Positions 45,059 to 57,480 of a stretch of DNA of 64,000 bases are shown piece by piece (position 1 is the stretch's first letter; each line of letters begins with the position of its first letter). Location of the stretch: positions 62,740,911 through 62,804,910 of the forward strand of contig OX419760.1 of the NCBI GenBank assembly GCA_948567375.1. Direction: 5' to 3'. The DNA comes from Lunularia cruciata (taxonomy: Eukaryota; Streptophyta; Marchantiopsida; Lunulariales; Lunulariaceae). The translations under genes and the position numbers were made by a program. The notes beneath the pieces were generated by a model that did not search any database, was not told where the DNA came from, and saw nothing but the letters and a program-made list of their open reading frames with translations.

Positions 45059-46879
45059 ACATATGTACCATGTGTTATCTTGTAGTCTTGTGACTCAAAG
45101 ACCCAAACTTTTGCCTCCCATGTCTTGCCTTATATTGTGGTGATTGAGGAGACTCAAACTACCTTCCATTCATTACCTCATAATGTGGTGACTCAAGAGA
45201 TCCAACTGAGTTTAGAGGGAAGCTTTGTCTTTCAAGATAGTATATTCTATGTTATTCTCTTCCCAAGATTCCTACAAAAGAAAATAATTTTTCCGGATGT
45301 TACTTGTTTGGCCTTGTTATGGCATCATGGTAGCACTATTTATGGTTTGTAGGAGAGCTTGACCATTAGGCATGGCTGGTGCTCTCACACACAATCAGGG
45401 CTCGTAGGATGGGTAGCACATCTTGGTGTTAACCATTTCATTCAATTTTGTTTGTTGTGCTTTGAGGTTATCTTGCGGATAGATCTCCCATCTGATGGAG
45501 TTGAGCTTTTTCAACAAATCATATGACAATGTTCAAAGCTCTTAGAGAGGGTATTTCATATTGGATGTTGGCTCATGGCCTATTTGTCTTTTGTTGATGT
45601 CCAAAGAGATGAGTTTAGAGGACTTAGAGCTAGATCCTATGAACATCACTTCATTAGGTTTGCTTCTTTGTGGTCTTTTGTTCCTAGATAGTAATGCACT
45701 CTTCTACTATAGGAACCATCCACATGGTGCAATCCATCCTCCCTACTTCCATCCTTACAAGGTAGAGAGATCATCATACACTTGGATACATTTGTCCATG
45801 ATGATCAACCTACTATTAGTTAAGCCAAAGAGGAGAGGACATTTGGTAGACTGAGTTCATGTAGTAGTGATCCATATGACCTTCTAGCAAGCTATATCAT
45901 GCATTGACCCTTGGATGAGAGCAAATTGTACCTTTGGTGGTCATCGAATCTATTTACAATTAGACAATGTATATCAATGTAGACTTGAGGATGTAGTTGC
46001 ACGTAAACTCCATGTTGCATCTCCCTCATCTTCTTCACCTCCTTCTCCTGCAACATAGGGACTAGCCTTAGGGACCACACATTTATACACATCATATGTA
46101 TCATATTCATGATTCCACATTTATTTCTATTTTCACTTTGCCTCACTCTCATACCTCATATCATGTGAATGTGAATCTTTCAAACTACATTCATTTATTC
46201 ACTATGCATAAGCACCACTTTGCACCCTCAAGGGCCAGCCACACATGAAAAGCACCATTGTGTGCCTTCCTTATCCAATTAGCATCATTGGGTGCCATCA
46301 AGCACCTTTTACATTCTTGGTTAGGTGTTAGCAAGCGTCTTTTGTTGATGGAGCACTGGCAAGTGCCAATGCATGCCATTTTGGGGATTGGTTGGATGTG
46401 GTAGAGGTTTTCTCAGGCACCTTCTGGCTGTTTTAGGTGCTAATAGGCATCTCCAAGCAGCTCTTTTGTTCCAATATCAAGTGTGTTTTTGGAGTGGCTT
46501 TTTGGACTTTTTAGAGTTTGATAAGAGTTCTTGTCAATCCTTGTTTTAGAAATCTCTAGCACTTATACAAAAATCTAAAATCTCATGCACTTAAGCACAA
46601 TACACTTATAAAAAATCAATATACATTTGATTACATAGTAGGTTGACAATCAAACAACATTAATTATAAACATGAAAGTGCATTTTGTGGTGTCATATTT
46701 GCTATCACTAGAGTATGAGTTTGGAACATGATTTTTTGGATCAAGATTGTAACATGTAGCAAAAGGCTTGATTTCTTTATGAATTTGAGTAAGAACTTGA
46801 AATATTGACTTATATCCTTGGGAGATTTTCCTCCTCTCAAGAGATTCATTTTGATTCATGAGTACACTTCATCTTTAGA
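45059..46879. other. No gene seen
   Basis: Short frames only (75 and 97 codons on plus at 45125-45352 and 45561-45854), without motifs. The stretch 46190-46450 repeats loose words such as AGCACC(A/T)TT and GGTGCC, not a clean array. Confidence 0.35.
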
Positions 46880-47935
46880 CTTGTCTCTTTGGACCAGTTT
46901 CTGTCTGCCCTAGCTTTCCTTTTATCAACACTCAATCTCTTCTCAATCTCAACTTTCATCTTCTTGGTCTCTAATCTAACATGCTTAGCTTCCATTTTCA
47001 TCAATGTTTTATCTCTTTTCCTCATGTAAGTGGCTTTTAGTTCAGCTCATTGTAACTTCTCCCTAGATTCTATAGTGTTTGCCTTCAACATGGTGATTTT
47101 TGCTGAATAGTGAGACAATGACATACTTGGTGACATTTTGGATACTTAACTTGTACAATGCTCCATCTTTTCTCCTGTTTGGGTCATGTTCTACTTCTTT
47201 GTCAAGGAAAGTGCACTCCAACACATCTCTTATAGAAGCTAGTGGAGGTGGTGTAATGACAAGTGGCTCTTCTACTAGTGCAACAAAATGTGACTCCTCA
47301 AGTGTGTGTGTGCCTACTTGGATTCCATTCTCCATGCTCTCCATGTAAACACTATCTAAGCTTCCCACCCCTAGGGAATTTGGGACAAACTGGAGGTACA
47401 AGTTGAAGAGCACCACCTTTGGAGGAGATGGGAATTGAGAGCTTATCAAGATGGTTTCTTCACATTTAGGGACCTCCTCGGCCTCAACTTCACATGAATT
47501 AGGATTTAAATCTATCAAACTTACCATAGCAAGTGGAGTTATGTTGGCTTGATTCCAAAACATAGCTTCCATCCTAGAAAAATGTGGGCACATTCTATTC
47601 AGTTTCTTATCTATGGTTCTCCATCCTTTGCCATGTTCATTTTTGGTGAGCCATTTTCCAATTGACTTTTCTTTCAACTCTCAAGCTTCTTTGTATGATT
47701 TCATATATCTTAACCATTTCTTGTACAATCTATCACCTGCCATATAAGTAGGAAATCCTTGCCTCACTCGAACCAAAAATGTGGCCATGAAACTAAAAGT
47801 AGTGGATTTTTGAATGTGCTTTTTGCAATTCACACCATGAATCTGTGCAAAATGATTGAGGTCTTCCATATAATCCAAAATTTGGCCATAATGGTGGTGG
47901 TTACAATCCAAAACTGTTCATCCTCCTTTGTTTTG
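46880..47935 (-). pseudogene. Family X protein, copy 1
   Basis: Read leftward from about 47935. HHHYGQILDYMEDLNHFAQ, then KKHIQKSTTFSFMATF, GDRLYKKWLRYMKSYKEA, a TGA at 47678-47680, KSIGKWLTKN, GWRTIDKKLNRMCPHFSRME, QANITPL, a variable acidic middle (47063-47500), and, past a stop near 47063, a Lys/Arg/Glu-rich tail (MEAKHVRLETKKMKVEIEKR near 46990-46930). Two frames in register, one of 204 codons. The same order is found on the plus strand at 59660-60981. I do not recognise the family. Possible roles, from layout only: a Gag-like protein or a nucleic-acid-binding host protein. Confidence 0.55.
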
Positions 47936-49076
47936 CTTGGAATGGAAGACACCATCCTCAACAATTCTCCAAACTTTCCTAATGATTGTATGATTGTGAA
48001 TCCAAATGTGAATCTAAAGGTCTTGGTTCTACATCCAAATGTGGGCCTACAATGCAATAGGGTACTTGATCTTCCATTGCATAATTTTTTATGCCCTTTT
48101 ATAGTAAAATTTCTTGACCCTCAATCAATTTGTTGGTTGCCCTCGGGCAGCAGGGATAATTTTCCATAACTCTTGATCTCCCTTGCCGCACTAATCTATT
48201 GAAAAGAACCATCACAATTTGGAACTACTAAACCCACCGCTTAATTTATTGACAGGTGACAAGAGTATTAGCACACGAATGGTTCATCTAGTTTGAATAG
48301 TTACGGGGAGGGAGGCATGTTTGGAGCATGTAGGTATCTGCCAAAAATTCTCACAAATCACCCTCCAAAAAACATGGCAACCCGATCAATAAGCATCGCT
48401 AGCTCTTTTGACTAACATTTATTTAGATATGGCACACCTAAACATCCATAACAGCTTGCCTATTTTCGCAAATGCACGCATGTTGCACTAATTATCCGTT
48501 ACAGCACTTTAGGAGGTTCAGGTATTAGCCCTTCATCACGTTCCAGAGTTCACTCAAATTAGTGATGAAGTTTGCTATTTATCTCGTAGACATGGTAGAC
48601 ATCCGTCAAATCAATTTTTGGAAACCCCTAATGTTCACATTGCATCTTGGAGCCAATGTTTTGCCTAACAAGAAGTTTCGAAAATATACTGCGGTTCAGG
48701 GAAGATAATGTAATTGATAATACGTACTTTTCTTCGATACTTAACATTCTATACACGCACAGGTTTTCCTAGTACGTATGCGTCCTTGCATCATATATCC
48801 AGATGCGGCTGGCAACTACACAAACCCGCATTTTAATCAGAGACATGTTATTTCCATCACACTTTTTGCTATATCCATCACATTTAACCCCAGACCCAGC
48901 ACTGAGATTAGTTTAGAGTCAATTAATTTACAGTGTTGTGTGGAAATAGCACGTCCCTTTTATTGATGCCTTACTGCTGCAGTAGGGAATGTTTCTCCAC
49001 TTTTGCAACCTTCTGGGTTCCTCAACGCGATTCTAAGATGTTATTGAAAATGGTTTTATTTCGGGATGTACTGCAG

Positions 49077-49226
49077 GTACTTCCAAATCTCGACCAGTCC
49101 TTCACAGGAGCAGTTAACATGACCTCGTGGTCAAATTGTGCTCATCTAGAAACTACGAATAAATTTTCTGTTATTGTTGACAACCCTACCTTCTCGATAT
49201 TGCGGACCAGAAGCATTCTTTGTCAG
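49077..49226 (+). CDS. Possible exon, 50 codons
   Basis: Bounded by CTGCAG before and CAG|GTGCC after, open for exactly 150 bases: VLPNLDQSFTGAVNMTSW, then NCAHLETTNKFSVIVDNP and FSILRTRSILCQ. A further open piece with a CTGCAG upstream border (about 48980-49045, PLLQPSGFLNAILRCY) precedes it. Phase and length are plausible for an exon, but the frame also stays open into the intron side, so the evidence is thin. Protein family unknown. Confidence 0.25.
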
Positions 49227-49623
49227 GTGCCATCATTTTCGCTTTTTCTTTTCTTCCGCAATCGATTTTCTGTCCATATCGTTGGCAGAACGTAACTGCC
49301 ACTGACTGCGTCCAAAAGAAACTAAGATTTCATCTGGATTCTGGGTAAGAGTGCGCTGTACTGCACTTTTGATCACGCAGAGAATGAACGATCTGAAGTG
49401 AACTAGTGTATGCATAGCATAAGGAACAGTAGGCTAGCTGTAGCACATACGAATTGACCGTATCGTAATCTCATTTACAACACACTGTATGCGAGTTGTC
49501 CTTTTTAAGATTTGGACATTTTAAGGGAAGGGAAAGACTGGCGTATCTCCTAGTCTCCTTCAATAAAGAACAAACATGCGGTAAACAGTGTACCACATGT
49601 TGAAGGTAGTATTCACCGACTTC

Positions 49624-49989
49624 TTAACATCGCGGATTTAATATTCTGTTTGTCGATCTAGTTAACAGTTCTCTCACATATCCATTCTTTGTTAATTGCA
49701 TTGCATTTGGCTGTGGGTCCCAGAGAACCACACTTTTTAGTGTGCCCAAATTCTGTGCCGGATAAGAACATTTATTTCCAATACCTCCTACTACGTCGTT
49801 ACTGGACCGAAGGGTAAACTTAAGACGCTGATATCCACGCATTGAAGGGGCCCACGACCCGAGACCTGTCTCTTTAAGTAGCGTTCGTACTCCGAGACTT
49901 GCTTCTTCAAACTGATTGAACTCTGTTGAGTTTAGACTTAACTCTTGAATGCCAACAAATGCTCGTGAATTTACTAGGACTGATAACAC
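49624..49989 (-). CDS. 121-codon frame, unrecognised
   Basis: The longest minus-strand frame in the less repetitive stretch: begins MLSVLVNSRAFVGIQELS, has GLGSWAPSMRGYQRLKF and YVRELLTRSTNRILNPRC. No motif, signal or membrane segment is apparent, and no upstream promoter is recognised. It may be chance. Confidence 0.2.
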   Translation of the reverse strand: MLSVLVNSRAFVGIQELSLNSTEFNQFEEASLGVRTLLKETGLGSWAPSMRGYQRLKFTLRSSNDVVGGIGNKCSYPAQNLGTLKSVVLWDPQPNAMQLTKNGYVRELLTRSTNRILNPRC

Positions 49990-50008
49990 GAAGAGATACT
50001 GATCAGTC

Positions 50009-50063
50009 GCTCGTCTTTACGTGCACAACAACGTTTGACTTGATTATATGCGTAAAGACGAGC
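50009..50063. repeat. 13-bp perfect inverted repeat
   Basis: GCTCGTCTTTACG (50009-50021) and its reverse complement CGTAAAGACGAGC (50051-50063), with a 29-base loop. It could form a hairpin. No T-run or gene end nearby. Confidence 0.6.
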
Positions 50064-50101
50064 CATGACTCTTTTCCCGGTCGAAATTACTGCGAGGTAA
50101 A

Positions 50102-50329
50102 AGAAATCGGGATTTGTCTAACTTCGACCGATAAGTGAGATCTCTACCAAGTTTCAATGTCCATCAGGAGTCCTGCCAATATATAGATTCTTGAATTGCG
50201 ATGTCCGCATACTTTCACGTTTCATCATTTCTGGCCTGATGTAGAAGAGCTCGACTGCTCATCAACCCCGTTTGTTGCATTGCTTAGTGCATGGTGCTGT
50301 CTTTACAACTTCACAGACTGCTTAACCTG
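50102..50329 (+). repeat. Direct duplication, copy 1
   Basis: 228 bp from AAGAAATCGGGATTTG to CTGCTTAACCTG. Copy 2 at 50707-50929 differs by a handful of substitutions and one short indel. Both contain GAAGAGCTCGACTGCTCATC. Confidence 0.9.
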
Positions 50330-50367
50330 CAGTCGTTTAGATTTATCTCGTTTGATCCTTTTTGCAG

Positions 50368-50456
50368 ATTAGATGCCTACCTCACCTTTTGTCTTGTCAA
50401 TCGGAAGAAGATGACCGGAATCTTCATATACTGTCGTTGCAATGTCTAGATGCCAG
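50368..50456 (+). CDS. Possible small exon
   Basis: 89 bases between TTTTTGCAG and CCAG|GTGCA with one frame open (CLPHLLSCQSEEDDRNLHIL). It lies between the two copies of the direct duplication. A pyrimidine tract precedes the acceptor. No family recognised. Confidence 0.25.
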
Positions 50457-50706
50457 GTGCATACATTAACATCGGAATGGCGGCTAAGCTAAGCAAATGC
50501 TTTCAGCAAATTTTATGGCTTACTCCCGAGAAGAACAACTTAATTAGCGGTAAATGTATGCATCAGATTCTACAGTCCAGTCGTGCAGGTATTTCTAGAA
50601 CATAGGATCTTCAAGTTGCATGCTATAACAGTTCATGCCTTCGCATTACTCCACACGATGACGTCCTGATTCCAAGTCCTGAATTAAGTTCAAAATATGC
50701 ATGAAC

Positions 50707-50929
50707 AAGAAATCGGGATTTGTCTAACTTCGACCGAGAAGTGAGATCTCTACCAAGTTTCAATGTCCAACAGGAGTCCTACCAATATATAGATTCTTGA
50801 ATTGCAATGTCTGCATACTTTCACGTTTCATCATTGCTGGCCTGATGTAGAAGAGCTCGACTGCTCATCGATTGTGGCATTGCTTAGTGCATGGTGCTGT
50901 CTTTACAACTTCACAGACTGCTTAACCTG
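50707..50929 (+). repeat. Direct duplication, copy 2
   Basis: 223 bp, 605 bases downstream of copy 1. An open frame of 72 codons (50802-51020) crosses its right border and ends VQMLERYRISATDTVKSE; it could be a C-terminal exon. Confidence 0.9.
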
Positions 50930-51189
50930 TTCGAATGAAGGGAGGCAGTTATATTTGAGCATCGTCCAAATGTTGGAGAGGTATAGAATATCTGCTACTG
51001 ATACAGTGAAAAGTGAATAGAGATGGTAGAAGACAGGGTTTAGGTCCTCGCTCGCCCCCCAAAGGCGATTCAATTCTCTGCCTTTGAACTGAATCGACTC
51101 TCCGTTTCATGCATTTGGGTTTTGCTCTGTCTTCTGAAAGAAAAAGGAGACCACATAGAACACATGAAAGAGGGGAAGATCCCATCAAG

Positions 51190-53540
51190 ACAAAAGAAGT
51201 AAAATGGGGTTAGGTCCCAATAGCATCAATATGAGAAATCTGCTCTATCGAACCTTAAGATATCCAAGCTATGCAAGTTGTAAGGTCTACAAACTACATG
51301 AGCATCTAACTAAGCATCACCTAGAGTGATTGCTCGCCTATGGATTGCATCAGCCAATGCTCTTTGTAGAGCAATGGACACATGCTGTCTAAAATATATT
51401 ATAAAGCATGAGATAAGAGTGATACCCCTTGGCGTCTAATATGATAAGCTCTCACACACTCCCTTACAAATGTATTGAAAGATGTGTTCATCATTCCATT
51501 TAACTCCAAGGTTGGAGAGCCGGAGGAACAAAGAGGAGATCTCATTGCATACCCCTATACTTGGAGACCTTGAGTGTTGTTGCTCTGCTTGCCACCCATC
51601 CAAGAGGATGAGTAATCATTCCTTCCAAAACTACATCATGCATAGGGTCTGTAACCACAACATCCGCTACTATCACCTAATCATTTTGGACCAAGTAGAA
51701 GTTTGGACCAAGTAGAAGTCATTTTGGACCAAGTCTGCTCTAACATGTGTCCTCTATAAAGAATATGAACGTTCCTTCCAAGCAAAGTATCCACTCTCTC
51801 ATGCAATAACAAACACAATATCCCTCATGGCATCATGGGTAGCTATCCTCTATCCTCCAAAGGAACGATGTGTCATATGGACCGTTGCTACATCTAGTGT
51901 AGAACCACACTCACAAGTGAGTAACAAAGATGCATAAGGATGGATCAACCCTAGGCGGAACCTCATTGCAGTAGAGAAGGTGGTTAGTGTGAGTCAAAAT
52001 GCCCTAATGCACGGTCAAGCTAGGATCCAAGAGCCTACACCCCTGTCAGAGTAAGAGAAAAGATATGCTCTAGTGGCTCAAGGAATGGATTAGTCAACTA
52101 AGAGAGAATGTAGCATATGTTAACATTATCTCTCCATCAAGGAAGATTGCAAACCTCTAGTCCAATCTGAAAATAGTGAAGCAAAGGATGGAAGGTCCTC
52201 CCATGCCCATGGGGATAGACCATCTCTCATTTGCTGCAATAATACATAAAGAGAAAAGGATCCCTCCTCCACCTCGGTCACACATGTCTCCAAAACAGGC
52301 CTATGAGTAATCACAAAATGGAAAGAAAGTATGGGAATCAAAAGAGCATAACTACACAAAAATATTATAGGTGACATTCTTCTCCATAGATAATAGGCAT
52401 ACCCCTCCAAACAAGATTAGTACAGATGTCTATCTATGTGCCAAACCCCCCATCACACACTCAAATGTCCTTGGTTTGATGATATCACCAAAGACTCCCA
52501 TAATCCTCCTATCAAAAGCTCTCAGATTTGATAGAAATATCAATGAAGGGAAAATAGTGCGGAGAAGGTAAGTAGGTTGACATGCAATACTAAAGGAGAG
52601 TATACCAAACTCCACATGTGGATCTCCTAGTAGAGTAAGGTCATCCACATGGAGAATATCCTATGCAAGTGTAGCAGCTAAAAAGCATGTGATAGAATCG
52701 TTGTATCCTATTGGCACTCCAAGAATACATAGTCCATATGTAGATATGACACACCTCTTTGGAACTCAAGGTAGGGAGGGATACTTGAAGGGACCATGCT
52801 CTCCACTTTGACACCTTGACTATCAAGCCTACAAGATGTAACTTGGTAGTCAAGTAATCAAAGGCTTGCCTAATTCAATCTATGGGGCCCACAACGTGTG
52901 TATCATCTACTGAAGAGAGAAATACATACCCTGGCATGGCCAAAGTAGTAGATAAGAGAGCTCTGAAGTGAGCCATGGCAAAAAAAGGTCCCCATAAAGA
53001 TCTCCCTATTGTGTACCGGCATTTGACTCCAAGACAATGACTCCCTCTTATGACCACCCATGTTGGTAGTAAGGGGAAGTAGGAGAGCCATAGAATGATT
53101 GCACAAAAGGAATGAGACTCCCCAAGGATCCACAGGCTTCACTAAGGTCTCTAAAGATAGATGCACTAGAGACTATTAAAAGCATTCTCAACATCCACTC
53201 ATAGGACAACCCACTCTGGTTGGATATCTAGGATTGCTTTGAGCCCTAGGGAAATAGCCTCACAATCTCCAAGTGTAGCTACTTGAAACTGATGTGGGCT
53301 GAGGTGCTCTCGAAAGTGAGATTGATGTTGAAGGATAATGGTAGGACTAACCAAACGCAAAATGATATTTCTAATAGCAATTTTTTTAGTGCCCCTTGTG
53401 CACTTCTCCATCCTGAGAAGTCAACTAGTCCCTAACACTTGACTAATTGGCATAGTAATATCTACCCTTGCTACCACTATAGCCATACAAAACAGCTTGG
53501 TATATCCATTAGAACGATCATCTACCTAAAAGCAATCTCT
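51190..53540 (-). pseudogene. LINE-type reverse transcriptase relic
   Basis: Minus strand, from 53540 leftward. Finger region with LSPHQFQVATLGDCEAISLG, then VDVENAFNSL (first catalytic Asp), GPFFAMAHFRALL, then the catalytic box SSVDDTHVVGPID near 52880-52915, AFDYLTTKLHLVGLIVKVSK, and further left LLGDPHVEFGILSFSIA with PTYLLRTIFPS. This is the arrangement of a non-LTR RT known in non-flowering plants; DD in the VDDTH box is intact. Stops and shifts break it everywhere. I see no endonuclease upstream and no poly-A end. Confidence 0.75.
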
Positions 53541-54159
53541 AAGATGCTCATATATCATCCTTGAATAGCCTCTAGAGGAGAGGCAAATGGTAGTCTAGAG
53601 GAGAGGCGAACAATAATGCACAACGCTTATGCAAAAAGTGACCTATCTAACCATAAAAGTTACTCCATTTGATAATCTAAAATTTATAATGGTACTCCCT
53701 CTCCTGCCATAGGATGTAAAGAGCATAGGGAAGAGATAGTTTTATCAATGAGACTAGCCATAGACAAAGGGTGTAACACTTGTGCTACTCTACTAAACTC
53801 TTACGCCTAACTCAATGTCATAATCAAGTGGACTCTATGGTATCTTGTGGTAGAACTTATCTCCTAAAACATGTAACCCTAATTGACTTCTATAGGCCAA
53901 CCCAATCCTTCACACAGAATTGACAAAATCTAGCAACCACTTCTCTATGCCTCGCATGTCCACCTCTAACATAACTAAAACACTATCAAAAGAGTAAGAA
54001 GAACAAAAACCATACTAACTCATCCAAGTGATCACGTGCCAAAAAATCAAGTGATAGACTAAAAATCTATCTAGTCTAATCACAAAGTGTACGAGATAGC
54101 CTATTGGATAGACATGTACATGAAAAATTAATCTCAAATAATTACAAAATACAACCCGA
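53541..54159. other. No gene seen
   Basis: AT-rich; near 53570-53615 the words TAGAGGAGAGGC are doubled. It could include the eroded 5' part of the LINE. Confidence 0.35.
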
Positions 54160-54164
54160 TTCGC

Positions 54165-54640
54165 TAATCACTCTCGTGCCTTGATCAGGATCAATTTATC
54201 TACTAATGTTCCTTCACGGTGTCTATTATGTTAAGCCCTCACGGTTTCAAATGCGATCTGCACTCCCGAGTAAATAATTCCAAAATACGCCTTTGATGCT
54301 AATCACTCTCACGCCCTTGATCAGTATCAATCAATCCACTAATGTTCTTTCACGGTGTCTACTATGTTAGGCCCTCACAGTTTCAAATGTGATCTGCACT
54401 CCTGGTTTCAAATGCGAACTCGTACACTTTGGCACTAAGGCAAGATGTACTTACGAGGCAATGCTTTCCTATTTCTTTCATTCTTGTACAAGGTGTCTCT
54501 CTTCATACTATGTTAAGCCCTCACAGTTTCAAATGCGATCTGCACTCCCGGTTTCAAATGCGAACTCGTACACTTTAGCACTAAGGCAAGATGTACTTAC
54601 GAGGCAATGCTTTCCTATTTATTTCATTCTTGTACAAGGT
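54165..54640. repeat. Compound tandem array
   Basis: A first pair of units about 129 bp apart (GCTAATCACTCTC at 54166 and 54295) overlaps a second pair exactly 146 bp apart (CTATGTTA(G/A)GCCCTCAC at 54362 and 54508). The word GCCCTCAC(G/A)GTTTCAAATG occurs three times and CGAACTCGTACACTTT twice. The two 146-bp units are almost identical. A 118-codon open frame over them is in different frames in each unit, so not coding. Confidence 0.85.
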
Positions 54641-57480
54641 GCTCTCTACAGGCCAAGAGCTTGTCAATACACTAGACTAGAAACCTCGTGCGCTTGCGGA
54701 GTAAACTCAAACCTGTGTGGTGACGCGATGTCGACTGTAGATTGACAGCTGATTCATTTGCAGCATCTTCTTAGGGAGGTGTCTTTCAGAACACATACTT
54801 ATAAAACTGGATGCTTTGATGCATCACTCAATCTCAAATAGATGCCACTTTGTCCCAAATTTGAGGGGCATTGGCCATCCGTCTCCAACTTATTGTTCAA
54901 CATCTCAAACACAGCCGTCTCCACCCTGCTTGTCACATTTTCTTTATGTACAGTCCAGACCTTGATCTGTTACTATTTACAACTCTTTGCTAAAATGAGT
55001 AATACCCACACTATCTCTTTATGCAGTCAATGTCTGAAGTATCTGCTTCAACCAGAATACTATACATGCGTAGGGTGGATTTAAGGAAGTAAAGCTGGGT
55101 ATAAGCTGAGCATTTCACAGGGATGGAACCAAATGCATACCTCTTACAAGCACTTTGAGGTGACTAAACAGAATTCCAAGTTGTCCGCTGTTCTCAAGGT
55201 CAAGTAATCTTCGGTAGCACCAGTACTTTCAGCAATCTGCTACCTAACTTTTGGGTATTCATGTGACATGTCAACTGCAGGTCTTCGGCAATAACTTAAG
55301 ACGATGTACCAGACCTATTTCCAGTTCTTTTCTGAATCAGTAACCTAACTGTCAAGTTTGCCTCAATTTCAATTGAGTTGGCAGTTCACATGAAGACTAG
55401 CTCGGAGAAAGTCCAATTCCGGACCAGATCAAACTGTTCTCCATCAATCCCAGAGTCTCTACCCGACCATAAAACCAGATCATATGCATTCTAGTGAAAA
55501 GCTACAACAGCAGCACACATCATATCCCGGTCAAGGAACGTAATCGATATTGCGACATTGAACCAAAGCAGCAGACCGCTTAGGGGTGAATTCGCAAAGA
55601 TCATCGGGTGCAGCGTGCCTATTCTCTAAACTAGCGAAAAATAATAAATGTACAGCTGAATGTAGAGATCTCAAAACCATGTTCCCATGAGAAACTGGTG
55701 GGCGAATAGAGTTCGATAATTGTCTCATCTTACTCGTTCCACCCCACCATTAATTACTGACAACTGAAACTGATCTGGAAAGTAAATAAGTATGTACATT
55801 GATTCCACCCTAACCAGATTCTACCGCATAGTTAATTTCTTTCTTTGTTCTGTGCAAGAAATACGGTAAGGTCATGCAACTAATCTGAGGACCTCAAGAA
55901 AGAATTGGCACTTCGAGAACTCAAACCTCTGAAGAAAGTCAAGAGGCACAGCAGCCCGGTCGTGAAGGAATGTCCGGAGAAGATGTTTGTAACGACCCAT
56001 GGGATTTCAACACCGTACAATACTATCAGACTTTCTCTCATGAAGGACAGGTGAGGAAGGTCAAGAAATCTGTCAACTGAAATACTTCCACCGATTCTCC
56101 TCGAAGTTTCCAAGGCTCAATAATGCAAGCGACTTGCTTCATGATTTGCACAGAAAATTAATCAAGTATTTATCCACGAAATATAATAGCTTATTTGAAG
56201 TAATCTGTCAGGAACTGGATTTAGGATTCTGTGGTGCTGAATGGAACATTGAACAAAGAATATCAATCATGTTTGAACCACCACCATTCAAGGAATAACA
56301 AGAAACTAGAGCGAATCATAATAAGGAGCGCGGTGTGACGTTTGGATGAGTCATTCATGCAATCTTATTGAGACGGTTTGTCATTCCTTTTCAGAGGGCC
56401 CTGCATCCATGTTCTTTGTCATTCTTTTCGATATGGTAGTACGCCTGGTACTCTTTCCTTCACTTCGGAAGAATCCATATCTAATCACTTTTCATTTCAA
56501 GGAAACATTTGTGTTAGTGGAAATCTTTTTTACCGAAACCTTACGAGAAGCCTGACTAAGGCATGTCAATAAGTCATGGGCCTTGTCAAGTACAAAAACA
56601 TATTTGACGTTCGGTTAAGCAACTAACCCGGTCACAACATTATAAACATTTGAAGATAAAATTCAGGTTGTTTAAATTTGCCACTGAAGTATTCAATCTT
56701 ATTATGACATTACTATATTCTTAAGTTGAAATCAACTACTGTATTAATTATATAATTATTTTATGGTTGTGTTGATGAAAAAGTTAAACAAGTGTAAGCT
56801 ACTTTATAGAAGAAAACCATTTGCAAGAAGTCATATGCAATTGATAGATTCATTTTCCTATTATAAATATTAATCGTTAGAATTATTGAGAATTTTATCT
56901 CTGAAGTGCATATGCTAGATTTACTATTCAAACCATTTGGAAATGTTGAGGGAAGATATTCTTTAACTTCATTTAGTGTGGAAAATTGTTATTGGTAAAG
57001 ATGTGATAGGCAAAGGAAAGATATGTCCATACTATCTAACCTTCCAGTATCTCTGGAAGGAAATCCCATATCTACAGAACATCTTAACTGTCAAAGAAGT
57101 TTGGGATAGTGTCACCAGCAAATAGAGAAGAAATTGGATCGATTGAAAATTACTCTTATGATGATAGTTAACTCTTGTTAACAACCGGGTATCTTGTTAA
57201 CTCTTATTAGGTTGAAAGAATGATCCTCCATTGCTAATATCTTACATAGAACTATTGAGAAGGTATTCTACGTTATAAATGAGGAACTTCCAAGGCATGA
57301 CTTTAAAAATATCGGACTGAGTTTGTGAGTGAAACAAGAATTGGGTTCTATTGGAACATTTGATAATAATAATTGATAGTAATATATTCAGTAAAATGTA
57401 AGTTTTAATGGGTATAATAGTATTGATTGAAATCTTACACAAAGAAGTAAAATGTTGTGTCATTTGATATATGGAAATAG
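54641..57480. other. No firm gene; a few open pieces
   Basis: A plus-strand frame of 80 codons (54842-55084, MPLCPKFEGHWPSVSNLLFN) follows a TTTGCAG acceptor-like site at 54753-54759; a minus-strand frame of 65 codons lies at 55531-55728; 77 codons lie at 55880-56113 (minus). None shows a known domain. From 56640 on the sequence is very AT-rich. Confidence 0.35.

Larger units (their letters stand above)
48150..51050. other. Less repetitive stretch with exon-like pieces
   Basis: From about 48150 the base use changes: more CpG, fewer TE-like words. No retroelement motif found. It holds two plus-strand stretches with splice-like borders, a 121-codon minus-strand frame (49624-49989, no recognisable domain), a 13-bp inverted repeat and a 0.2-kb direct duplication. 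It could be the remains or intron-rich part of a host gene; no full gene can be built from what I see. Confidence 0.4.

Noticed and set aside
54389-54745. 118-codon plus-strand frame
   Set aside because: It runs through two 146-bp tandem units in different frames (146 is not a multiple of 3), so the repeat is not kept as protein.
57000-57130. Copia-like gag remnant
   Set aside because: A few words looked suggestive, but no ordered motif survives.
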